13,018 nt of DNA from the NCBI GenBank assembly GCA_007116835.1, contig SKHS01000204.1, positions 1 through 13,018 on the forward strand, written 5' to 3'. Shown in pieces: positions 1 through 6,521 of the stretch. The position numbers were made by a program, and so were the translations under genes. The notes under the pieces are model-generated. The model was not told the DNA's origin. It did no database searches and was given only the letters and a program-made list of their open reading frames with translations. Origin of the DNA: Halomonas sp. (GTDB lineage Bacteria; Pseudomonadota; Gammaproteobacteria; Pseudomonadales; Halomonadaceae). Within the stretch, counting starts at the first letter, position 1; every line of letters begins with the position of its first letter.

Positions 1-1259
1 CGAGCAATGCCGTAACGTCCGGTATTGAAGGCGCTTGGACCACCAACCCGACCAAGTTTGATATGGGCTACTTTGACCTGCTATTTGGCTACGAGTGGGA
101 GTTGAAGAAAAGTCCTGCTGGTGCCCATCAGTGGGAGCCTATCGATATTAAAGAAGAAGATAAGCCGGTTGATGCAACCGATCCCTCTATTCGTCACAAC
201 CCCATCATGACTGATGCGGACATGGCGATGAAGATGGACCCAACGTATCGTGCCATTTGCGAAAAATTCATCGCCGATCCGGAGTACTTCAAGCAGACCT
301 TCGCGAAAGCATGGTTCAAGCTGACTCACCGTGATATGGGACCGAAAGCGCGCTATATCGGCCCAGAAGCACCGGCGGAAGACCTGATTTGGCAAGATCC
401 AGTGCCTGCTGGTAGCACCGATTACTGCGAAGAAGTGGTGAAGCAGAAAATCGCTGAGAGTGGTCTAAGCATCAGCGACATGGTCAGCACTGCGTGGGAT
501 AGCGCGCGCACTTACCGTGGTTCTGATATGCGCGGTGGCGCTAACGGTGCTCGCATTCGTCTGGCGCCCCAGAAAGAGTGGCAAGGCAACGAGCCTGAGC
601 GTCTTGCTGATGTACTTAAGGTGTATGAGCAAATCTCTGCTGATACCGGTGCCAGCATTGCCGATGTGATTGTTTTGGCAGGCAGCGTGGCGATCGAAAA
701 AGCGGCCAAAGCAGCGGGCTATGAGGTGCGTGTACCGTTCCTCAAAGGCCGTGGTGATGCGACGGACGAGATGACGGATGCCGATTCTTTCGAGCCTCTA
801 GAGCCGCTTGCCGATGGTTTCCGTAACTGGCAGAAGAAAGACTACATCGTCAAACCTGAAGAGATGCTGCTGGATCGTGCCCAGCTGATGGGGCTGACTG
901 CCCCGGAAATGACCGTGTTATTGGGCGGCATGCGGGTGCTGGGCACCAACTATGGCGGCACCAAGCACGGCGTATTTACCAACCGTGAAGGCCAGTTGAC
1001 CAACGATTTCTTCGTCAACCTGACCGATATGGGCAATAGCTGGAAACCGGTGGGTAACAACGCTTACGAAATCTGCGACCGTGCCACGGGTGCTGTGAAG
1101 TGGACCGCTTCGCGCGTTGACCTAGTGTTTGGCTCTAACTCACTGCTGCGCTCTTACGCAGAAGTGTATGCCCAGGACGATAATGGCGAGAAGTTTGTCA
1201 AAGACTTCGTTGCTGCCTGGACAAAAGTGATGAACGCAGACCGCTTCGACGTCGCGTAG
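1..1259 (+). CDS. katG: Catalase-peroxidase KatG, C-terminal part (5' end outside window)
   Basis: Bifunctional haem enzyme that destroys hydrogen peroxide by catalase and broad peroxidase reactions, usually cytoplasmic. The open frame enters from the left edge at base 3, so this is a partial gene and the ATG at 63 is internal. About 418 residues are visible, against roughly 720-740 for the family. They cover the end of the N-terminal haem domain (GIEGAW...YFDLLFGYEWEL, KSPAGA) and the whole C-terminal domain (FKLTHRDMGPKARYIGPE, DLIWQDP, RGGANGARIRLAPQ, DIIVLAGSVA-like, DGFRNW, LTAPEMTVLLGGMRVLG, GVFTNREGQLTNDFFVNL, DLVFGSNSLLR, KFVKDFVAAW.KVMN.DRFD). These match KatG almost without gaps. 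The distal and proximal haem residues and the Trp-Tyr-Met adduct lie upstream of the window and cannot be checked. The gene ends normally and is followed by its own terminator, so it is probably a single transcription unit. Its promoter is not visible. Confidence 0.97.
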   Translation, partial: SNAVTSGIEGAWTTNPTKFDMGYFDLLFGYEWELKKSPAGAHQWEPIDIKEEDKPVDATDPSIRHNPIMTDADMAMKMDPTYRAICEKFIADPEYFKQTFAKAWFKLTHRDMGPKARYIGPEAPAEDLIWQDPVPAGSTDYCEEVVKQKIAESGLSISDMVSTAWDSARTYRGSDMRGGANGARIRLAPQKEWQGNEPERLADVLKVYEQISADTGASIADVIVLAGSVAIEKAAKAAGYEVRVPFLKGRGDATDEMTDADSFEPLEPLADGFRNWQKKDYIVKPEEMLLDRAQLMGLTAPEMTVLLGGMRVLGTNYGGTKHGVFTNREGQLTNDFFVNLTDMGNSWKPVGNNAYEICDRATGAVKWTASRVDLVFGSNSLLRSYAEVYAQDDNGEKFVKDFVAAWTKVMNADRFDVA

Positions 1260-1299
1260 ACGCCAACTGCTGTACCAAGCAACACCTTCCCTGTCCTGA

Positions 1300-1326
1300 C
1301 CCGCATCGAAAGATGCGGGTTTTTTT
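1300..1326 (+). terminator. Intrinsic terminator of katG
   Basis: A perfect 8-bp stem (CCCGCATC, 1300-1307, with GATGCGGG, 1312-1319) is closed by a GAAA tetraloop. It runs straight into seven T residues (1320-1326), 40 bases after the katG stop. This is a textbook rho-independent terminator and separates katG from the PhoX gene. Confidence 0.93.
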
Positions 1327-1341
1327 GGTTCGATATAACAC

Positions 1342-1378
1342 GTAAGTTTAACCGTAGTGTCACTTACCGTTCATGAAC
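1342..1378. promoter_or_regulatory. Dyad cluster upstream of the PhoX gene
   Basis: The gap between the katG terminator and the PhoX start carries two clean inverted repeats. GTAAGT at 1342-1347 pairs with ACTTAC at 1362-1367 (14-base spacer), and GTTCATGAAC at 1369-1378 is a perfect 10-bp palindrome. They may be operators. I could not find a convincing -35/-10 pair or a good match to the Pho box direct repeat, so the regulator is unknown and chance occurrence is possible. Confidence 0.3.
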
Positions 1379-1444
1379 ATTGCTGATGCTTATCCCCTGA
1401 GTTTGGCGGCTGTAAACCGCACTCGTTTTATTAAAGGGAGAAGG

Positions 1445-3472
1445 ATGATGACGCAGCGGCATTTTGTTCCAGGTAAGGTTGCAGCGGTTCTGGCAGAAGG
1501 TGATGAACCCCTTAGCAACGTCTCTAACAATGCTTATTTTGGTGATGTGCTCGAAAAGCGTTTGAGTCGGCGGGGTGTGCTGAAGGGGGGGCTGGCAACG
1601 GTGATTGCTGGGTTGATGGCAACGAAACTGCCCTTTAATAATGCCTTTGCAGCACAGGGCGGTATTGCATCGCCTAGCCTAGGGTTTAAGCCAGTTGCTG
1701 TTAGCGCTGCAGATAATGTCGTGGTTCCCGAAGGGTATCGTGTACAGAGCTTTATTCCTTGGGGCACTCCTATTAGTGGCGATATGCCGGCCTTTACCCA
1801 GAATGCTAGCGGCGATGACCAAGCACATCAAGTGGGGAGCCATCACGATGGCATGCACTTCTTTCCGCTAAACGGAAGTTCCACCGATGGCCTGCTGGTG
1901 CTTAACCATGAGTACGTTGAACCGCGCTTTTTACATGCCGCGGCCGCTGGGCTGGCACTGGATCGTAATGGCTTCCCTCAGCATGCGGATGGTAGCCGGG
2001 ATACTGACCAGGTTATCAAGGAGATGAATGCCCACGGCATCACGCTGGTACGTATCCGCCAAGGTGAGAGCGGCGAATGGGAAGTCGTGCAAGATGCGCT
2101 AAACCGCCGTGTGACTGCACAAACGCCGATGCGACTTTCAGGGCCAGTGGCCGGCACTGACCACGTAAAAACAAAGTACAGCCCAGACGGCACCATGACG
2201 CGCGGCACGATTAATAACTGTGCCCATGGCGTTACCCCGTGGAACACTTATTTGGCTGCAGAAGAGAATTGGGCGGGCTACTTCGCCAATACCGATGCTG
2301 ATATTGACCGCCGGCAAACCCGCTATGGGATAGAAACGCGTGCGACAGGGCGCTACCAATGGCATCGTGCAGATCGTGAAGATGATATGTTTGCTCGTTT
2401 TGATGCGAGCAGCAAGGGAGCAAGTGCGGCTGACGATTTCCGCAACGAACCGCATGCCTTTGGTTGGATGGTAGAGATTGATCCTATGGCGCCGGAGTCT
2501 GCTCCGGTCAAGCGTAGCCACCTTGGGCGCTTTGCACACGAAGGCGTTATTTTCGCGCCTGCGGTGGAAGGGCAGCCAGTGGTTGCTTACTCAGGGGATG
2601 ACGCTCGCTTTGAGTACATCTATAAATTTGTGTCTCGTCAGCCGTACCAAGCTGCCACTGCGGATGGCTCACTGTTGGATGAAGGTATCTTATACGTTGC
2701 CAAATTTAATGAGGATGGCAGCGGTGAGTGGCTAGCGCTTGCGCCTGGTCAGAACGGTTTGACGCCCGCCAATGGTTTTGCAGATCTGGCGGATATCTTA
2801 GTCAATACGCGCAGCGCTGCAGACATTGCGGGTGCCACAAAGATGGATCGCCCAGAATGGGGCGCGGTCGACCCTGTCACTGGGCAAGTCTATTTTACCC
2901 TGACCAACAACACCCGACGTGAAGAGGGCGACGAGCATCCCGCCAACCCGCGTGCTAACAATACCTTCGGGCATATCATTCGCTGGCAGGAAGAGGGCAG
3001 CCATGCTGGTGAACGCTTCCAGTGGGATCTGTTTGTACTTGGGGGAGACCAAGAAAGTAGTCGTGATCTCGCAGGTAACACCTTAAATGACGACAATATG
3101 TTCTGCTGCCCTGACGGTTTATGGATCGACCCTGACCGCCGGGTATGGATACAAACAGATATCAGTGAATCAGTAATGAATACCGGTATCTTTGAAGCCT
3201 TTGGCAATAACCAGATGCTGGTCGCCAACCCTGAAACAGGCGAAATAAAGCGCTTTTTGACCGGGCCAATAGGCCAGGAGATCACCGGCGTGGTGACAAC
3301 GCCTGACCAGCGCACCATGTTTGTGAACGTCCAGCATCCAGGAGCCACCACCTCCGCAGATGATTTTGCCGCCGGCAACGTTATCAGTCACTGGCCTGAA
3401 GGTGGCAGCGCCATACCGCGCTCTGCAACGCTGGTAATCACCCGTGAAGATGGCGGTATCGTTGGCGCTTAA
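1445..3472 (+). CDS. phoX: PhoX-family (DUF839) phosphatase, Tat-exported
   Basis: PhoX-type alkaline phosphatases are periplasmic or secreted, use an iron-calcium cofactor and release phosphate from organic esters. The start at 1445 (or the next codon, 1448) gives 675 residues and has a purine-rich ribosome site (GGAG at 1437-1440). An in-frame ATG at 1373 would add 24 residues but lacks such a site. A twin-arginine signal is clear: SRRGVLKGG with the arginines at residues 42-43, then a hydrophobic stretch to AFAA, so the folded protein is exported. Family hallmarks follow: NNCAHG with Cys259, TPWNTYLAAEEN with EEN at 273-275, the acidic-aromatic SGDDARFEYIYKFVS, RPEWGAVDP, DNMFCCPDGLWIDP and ITGVVTTPDQRTMFVNVQHPG. 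The Cys in NNCAHG is known in this family as a metal ligand. The 40-odd residues ahead of the RR motif are usual for the family. The gene is monocistronic between two terminators. Whether it responds to phosphate starvation cannot be told, and some DUF839 members have no proven phosphatase activity. Confidence 0.9.
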   Translation: MMTQRHFVPGKVAAVLAEGDEPLSNVSNNAYFGDVLEKRLSRRGVLKGGLATVIAGLMATKLPFNNAFAAQGGIASPSLGFKPVAVSAADNVVVPEGYRVQSFIPWGTPISGDMPAFTQNASGDDQAHQVGSHHDGMHFFPLNGSSTDGLLVLNHEYVEPRFLHAAAAGLALDRNGFPQHADGSRDTDQVIKEMNAHGITLVRIRQGESGEWEVVQDALNRRVTAQTPMRLSGPVAGTDHVKTKYSPDGTMTRGTINNCAHGVTPWNTYLAAEENWAGYFANTDADIDRRQTRYGIETRATGRYQWHRADREDDMFARFDASSKGASAADDFRNEPHAFGWMVEIDPMAPESAPVKRSHLGRFAHEGVIFAPAVEGQPVVAYSGDDARFEYIYKFVSRQPYQAATADGSLLDEGILYVAKFNEDGSGEWLALAPGQNGLTPANGFADLADILVNTRSAADIAGATKMDRPEWGAVDPVTGQVYFTLTNNTRREEGDEHPANPRANNTFGHIIRWQEEGSHAGERFQWDLFVLGGDQESSRDLAGNTLNDDNMFCCPDGLWIDPDRRVWIQTDISESVMNTGIFEAFGNNQMLVANPETGEIKRFLTGPIGQEITGVVTTPDQRTMFVNVQHPGATTSADDFAAGNVISHWPEGGSAIPRSATLVITREDGGIVGA

Positions 3473-3495
3473 GAGTGAGTAACAGCACTGTTAAT

Positions 3496-3527
3496 AAAGG
3501 CATCCTGCTCACTGTTGGATGCCTTTT
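3496..3527. terminator. Terminator between convergent phoX and pxpC
   Basis: AAAGGCATCC (3496-3505) pairs perfectly with GGATGCCTTT (3517-3526) across an 11-base loop, and T residues follow on the + strand. It starts 24 bases after the PhoX stop and lies 20 bases beyond the pxpC stop, so it can end both converging transcripts. The T-tract on the minus side is short, so it is probably stronger in the + direction. A further dyad, AACAG-CA-CTGTT, sits just before it at 3481-3492. Confidence 0.82.
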
Positions 3528-3546
3528 CTATTTTAGGCAGCCTGAC

Positions 3547-4476
3547 TTATTGCCATACACGCATCTGATTCCGATAGGCAACTTGCGCTTGGCTGGCACT
3601 GACAGGGCGCAAACGTACCTCGGTTCCTGGTAAGCATTGAGCAAGCAGGGCGCACGCCATGGGTGTAAGTGCACCTAAGCGTGGGTAGCCGCCGATGGTT
3701 TGGCGGTCATTCATCAAAATAATCGGCTGGCCGTCCGGGGGAATCTGCACGGCGCCAAGCGGAATACCTTCGGAGATAATGCCACCCAGTGAGCTACGCA
3801 AGGGCTTTCCGGTGAGACGGACCCCCATGCGGTCAGCGCGATTATCCACTGTCCAGGCTTGGCTGAAGGCATCGTATAAGCTGCGCCCAGCAAAGTGAGC
3901 AGCCTGTGAGCCAAGCACCATGCTGAGCTGGCAGCTTTTTTCCGGCATGGCGGGTTTTGTTCCTTCAGGCATCACATGCTCGGCGGTAACGCCGCCGTGC
4001 CAGATGAGCTGGTCACCGGTTTGTAGCGGTTTGCCATCTTCATGCAGGCCACCGATTTGCTCGCGTGCAGTGCAAGCGCGGCTGCCCAGCACCTTTGGCG
4101 CGTTTAATCCCCCAGGAAATGCCAGGTAGGCTCGCAGGCCGCGGCGGGGCTGGCGAAAAATGAGTGTTTGCCCAGAGCGTAATAGAAAGCTCGTGTTAGT
4201 GGTGAGTGGCTGGCCATCGACGGTGGCGCCCAGGTCGGCTCCGGTGAGCGCCAGACGCACCTCGGCATTGGCGACCAAGGTGAGGTTTCCGCCCATGACA
4301 ATTTCAAGCGCCGCGCTATCAGACGCGTTACCGAGTAGCCAGTTCGCCCAGCGAAACGAAACCCAGTCGGCGGCACCGCCTTGGGTGACACCCAAATGAC
4401 CCACACCAAACCGGCCAGTATCTTGAATGAGTGCCAGCGGCCCGGCCTGCTTAACGGTCAGCATTGCTTGGCTCAT
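3547..4476 (-). CDS. pxpC: 5-oxoprolinase subunit PxpC (biotin-dependent carboxyltransferase-like fold)
   Basis: Third subunit of the prokaryotic 5-oxoprolinase PxpABC, which couples ATP hydrolysis to opening of 5-oxo-L-proline (pyroglutamate) into L-glutamate in the cytoplasm. The 309 residues match the usual length (about 310). Conserved blocks: ALIQDTGRFGVGHLGVTQGGAAD near residues 15-37, NWLLGN...AALEI, LALTGAD, RAYLAFPGG, VLGSRA, ADRMGVRLTG and GIPLGAVQIPPDGQPIILMNDRQTIGGYPRLG. The ATG overlaps the pxpB stop as ATGA, and a strong GGAGGA site lies 8 bases upstream inside pxpB, so translation is probably coupled. Older annotations call this family KipA or allophanate hydrolase subunit 2; the full three-gene set supports 5-oxoprolinase. 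Confidence 0.94.
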   Translation of the reverse strand: MSQAMLTVKQAGPLALIQDTGRFGVGHLGVTQGGAADWVSFRWANWLLGNASDSAALEIVMGGNLTLVANAEVRLALTGADLGATVDGQPLTTNTSFLLRSGQTLIFRQPRRGLRAYLAFPGGLNAPKVLGSRACTAREQIGGLHEDGKPLQTGDQLIWHGGVTAEHVMPEGTKPAMPEKSCQLSMVLGSQAAHFAGRSLYDAFSQAWTVDNRADRMGVRLTGKPLRSSLGGIISEGIPLGAVQIPPDGQPIILMNDRQTIGGYPRLGALTPMACALLAQCLPGTEVRLRPVSASQAQVAYRNQMRVWQ

Positions 4477-5177
4477 GACCGTTCCTCCATCGGCGTTGTA
4501 TCGCCTCCTGCTGCTTCGAATTCTTTTTTGCTGATCGCTTTAAAGCGCACTTTGTCACCTGGACGCAGCAGCGGTTCACCCCGCTTAGCGTATTCAAACA
4601 GCGGCACGGCGGTGCGACCTAAAATATTCCAACCGCCTGGGGAAAGGAGTGGGTAGATCGCGGTTTGTCGATCGGCAATGCCCACGCTGCCTGGCGCGAC
4701 TTTGCGTCGCGGTGTTTTCAAGCGTGGCGTGGCAATGTCTTCATCTACCAAGCCCATAAAGCCATAGCCGGGGGCGAAGCCAAGCGCGAAGACACAGTAG
4801 TCATGGTTGCAGTGACGCTCAATCAGGGCGTCAACGCTGAGCCCTGCACGTTTTGCCACGCCCCCAAGTTCAGGCCCTACGCTTTCGTCATACCACACGG
4901 GGATCTCATGCAGTTGGCCGTTCTGCGATTCGGCGGGCGTTAAATGGCGTAATGCACCGCGAATCAGCGTAGTGACTTGAGCAAATGTGAGTTGTTGGCA
5001 GTCGTAGTGCACCAGCAGCGTGGTGTAGGAGGGAATCAGGTCAATCAGTGCCTCACCCAGCGCCTTGCGTAGGGTTTGATCGGCAGCGATGATCCACGCC
5101 ATATTGGATTCATCGATCGTGTCAAACAGCCGAACGGTCAGGGCATCCATGGCGGCGGTTTCTAAACGCAGTTTCAC
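4473..5177 (-). CDS. pxpB: 5-oxoprolinase subunit PxpB (KipI-like)
   Basis: Second subunit of PxpABC. The protein has 234 residues, slightly longer than typical members (about 215-230). Recognisable blocks are YDESVGPELGGVA, VFALGFAPGYGFMG, ATPRLKTPRRKVAPGSVGIADRQTAIYPLLSPGGWNILGRT and LRPGDKVRFKAI, all in the expected order. The chosen start is a GTG whose codon forms GTGA with the pxpA stop and is preceded by GGAG with a 5-base gap. The next in-frame ATG, nine codons later, has no ribosome site and would leave a gap in an otherwise gapless operon. The 3' end overlaps pxpC by four bases. In Bacillus a relative, KipI, inhibits a sporulation kinase; that role is not expected here because all three Pxp subunits are together. 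Confidence 0.93.
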   Translation of the reverse strand: MKLRLETAAMDALTVRLFDTIDESNMAWIIAADQTLRKALGEALIDLIPSYTTLLVHYDCQQLTFAQVTTLIRGALRHLTPAESQNGQLHEIPVWYDESVGPELGGVAKRAGLSVDALIERHCNHDYCVFALGFAPGYGFMGLVDEDIATPRLKTPRRKVAPGSVGIADRQTAIYPLLSPGGWNILGRTAVPLFEYAKRGEPLLRPGDKVRFKAISKKEFEAAGGDTTPMEERS

Positions 5178-5926
5178 GCTGACTCCAGCGCCGTAAAGGC
5201 ATCACGAATAGCACGCACGGCAGCGACTGACTCTGGATTGTCGCCATGCACACACAGGGTGTCGCAGGGCAGCTGCAGCGCACTGCCATCGCGGGCGGTG
5301 AGCGCCTCGCCTTTGGCAAGTGCTACGGCCTGCGCAACGATAGTGGCTTGATCGTGATGAACCGCACCTTCCAAGCGACGAGAGGCGAGATGGCCGGTTG
5401 CTTCATAAGCGCGGTCTGCGAAGGTTTCAAACCACAGGGTAATGCCCATTTTTTTCGCCAGCTGACGATGAGGCTCTGGGTCGGCGGTCGCCATGACCAT
5501 TAGCGGAAGCGCGGCATCGTAGGCCTGGACGGCGCGCATGACGCCTTCCAGTAACTCAAGGTTCGCTGCCATGTCGTTATACATCGCCCCGTGGGGCTTG
5601 ATATAGCTGAGCGTTGCGCCTTCTGCTTGGCAAATCCCAGCCAGTGCACCCACTTGATAGAGCACCATGTCTTCCACTTCGGCGGGGGAACAGGCCATCG
5701 AGCGGCGGCCGAACCCCATTAAATCGGGGTAGCCTGGATGTGCGCCGATCCGCACCCGATGTTGTACCGCGAGCGCAACGGTGCGACGCATTACGTGAGG
5801 GTCAGAAGCGTGGTAACCACAGGCAATGTTGGCACAGTCAACGTGAGGCATCACCTCGGCATCTAGGCCAATCGACCAGTTACCAAAGCTTTCGCCCATG
5901 TCGCAGTTCAGCAGTGGGGTTGCCAT
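5174..5926 (-). CDS. pxpA: 5-oxoprolinase subunit PxpA (LamB/YcsF family)
   Basis: First gene of the 5-oxoprolinase operon and the most strongly conserved subunit. Length 250 residues, as usual (about 245-255). Motifs: LNCDMGESFGNW at residues 6-17, CANIACGYHASDP near 31-43, RIGAHPGYPDLMGFGRR near 59-75, YIKPHGAMYND near 108-118 and FADRAYE with the following Gly-rich turn. Acidic and His residues in these blocks are the presumed catalytic or ligand residues, and all are intact. The ATG has AGGAG about five bases upstream. PxpABC clears 5-oxoproline, a spontaneous breakdown product of glutamine and glutathione metabolism, and lets it serve as carbon and nitrogen source. The operon is divergent from the LysR-TRAP cluster across a 595-base gap. 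Confidence 0.96.
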   Translation of the reverse strand: MATPLLNCDMGESFGNWSIGLDAEVMPHVDCANIACGYHASDPHVMRRTVALAVQHRVRIGAHPGYPDLMGFGRRSMACSPAEVEDMVLYQVGALAGICQAEGATLSYIKPHGAMYNDMAANLELLEGVMRAVQAYDAALPLMVMATADPEPHRQLAKKMGITLWFETFADRAYEATGHLASRRLEGAVHHDQATIVAQAVALAKGEALTARDGSALQLPCDTLCVHGDNPESVAAVRAIRDAFTALESA

Positions 5927-5952
5927 AGTGTCTCCTGACGTACATTAAATTT

Positions 5953-5980
5953 ATTAGATAAAAGTGTTATTAACAGCACT
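5953..5980 (-). promoter_or_regulatory. Candidate pxpA promoter and overlapping operator dyad
   Basis: On the minus strand TCTAAT (5953-5958) is one base off a sigma70 -10 element and would start transcription about 20 bases before the pxpA ATG. No good -35 is found at the right spacing. Where the spacer and -35 should lie is an 18-base imperfect palindrome, 5963-5980, of the form AGTGnTnTTAAnAnCACT, with an inner perfect TGTTA-T-TAACA at 5965-5975. The placement suits a repressor, or an activator replacing the -35. A related half, CTGCTATTAAT, follows at 5994-6004. Confidence 0.4.
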
Positions 5981-6092
5981 CATTAAAAAAACACTGCTAT
6001 TAATTACTTAGCGTTGAGGGTGTCAGTAGTTAGCATGATTATTAGTAGGGTGGCTTAAGAGCTAATATATGAATCTATCTTGATAAGTGCCA

Positions 6093-6118
6093 ATCGTTTT
6101 TAGCGATACTAACTATCG
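6093..6118. promoter_or_regulatory. Candidate LysR-type binding region (ATCG/CGAT ladder)
   Basis: Three ATCG half-sites in alternating orientation start at 6093, 6104 and 6115, exactly 11 bases apart. The first pair is ATC-N9-GAT, which contains the T-N11-A signature of LysR-type sites, and the second pair is CGATA-N5-TATCG. The cluster sits about 40 bases upstream of the candidate promoter at 6156 and about 165 bases upstream of pxpA. It could serve either direction. Assignment to the adjacent regulator is inferred. Confidence 0.35.
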
Positions 6119-6155
6119 GTGCTTCCTATCATGCTGTTATTTATTGGAAAAATAG

Positions 6156-6184
6156 TTGACCCTGGGACGTGTTCCGATTATCAA
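6156..6184 (+). promoter_or_regulatory. Candidate sigma70 promoter for the LysR gene
   Basis: TTGACC (6156-6161, five of six consensus bases) is followed after 17 bases by TATCAA (6179-6184, four of six). Transcription would start near 6191, giving a leader of about 330 bases before the LysR ATG that contains the Cys-rich ORF at 6298. Of the + strand candidates I examined in the 595-base gap, this one is the best. Confidence 0.45.
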
Positions 6185-6297
6185 ATAAATAAAGCGACTC
6201 GATAAAAGATTATAAAAAAGCGTTCACATCAGCCTTAATGAGCACCTACCGTGCCAATAATAATCGGCGACCAGTGAGCGACTTTGAGGAGTGCAGC

Positions 6298-6513
6298 ATG
6301 TACACGCCAGCCGCGGTTCAGCCTGTCCCCCGTGTGCCGGGCAGAAGAGATTGCTCTTTGCCTGCCAACATCGACACGCTGGCCTTAAGATTGCATTACA
6401 AAGCAATGCGACCATGCTTCTTAGTGGCACATTGCGTTATGGAGCGACACAGCGCGCGGTGTTACCAGCCCTGTGTTGAAATCCTTGTTGATGTTACCGC
6501 AACCGTTGGTTAG
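6298..6513 (+). CDS. Doubtful 71-codon Cys-rich ORF ahead of the LysR gene
   Basis: I do not recognise this protein. In favour: the ATG at 6298 has a strong GAGGAG site with a 6-base gap, the frame is open for 71 codons, and the stop lies 8 bases before the LysR ATG, which has only a weak ribosome site of its own. That layout would suit translational coupling or a leader peptide. The product has Cys at 19, 40, 46, 55 and 59 and His at 33, 45 and 51, including a CxxxC, which could bind metal or be chance. Against: rare codons (three AGA, two TTA, two CGA), unremarkable third-position GC (about 55%), no recognised domain, and another frame also open over most of the stretch. It could equally be a decayed gene or a structured leader. 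Confidence 0.28.
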   Translation: MYTPAAVQPVPRVPGRRDCSLPANIDTLALRLHYKAMRPCFLVAHCVMERHSARCYQPCVEILVDVTATVG

Positions 6514-6521
6514 GCAAACTT

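Noticed and set aside
1411..1428. CTGTAAA...ACTCGTT as a Pho box
   Set aside because: Only the first half resembles the CTGTCAT unit; the second 7-base unit does not match, so the site is too weak to call.
1373..1444. Extended PhoX start at ATG 1373
   Set aside because: No ribosome site; the ATG lies in a palindrome, while GGAG precedes 1445/1448. The shorter start still leaves the usual N-terminal stretch before the Tat motif.
2138..3391. Long antisense open frames inside the PhoX gene (for example 2138-2539 and 2890-3378, minus strand)
   Set aside because: They lie wholly within a well-supported gene with strong family motifs, have no ribosome sites or recognisable domains, and are expected from codon bias.
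5937..6297. Riboswitch or small RNA in the AT-rich part of the divergent gap
   Set aside because: I see dyads and a promoter but no terminator and no conserved aptamer-like pattern.
6224..6430. Minus-strand open frame and a second + frame (6291-6479) in the LysR upstream gap
   Set aside because: The minus frame starts without a ribosome site; the + frame begins at a GTG inside the ribosome site of the 6298 ORF. Neither has recognisable homology.
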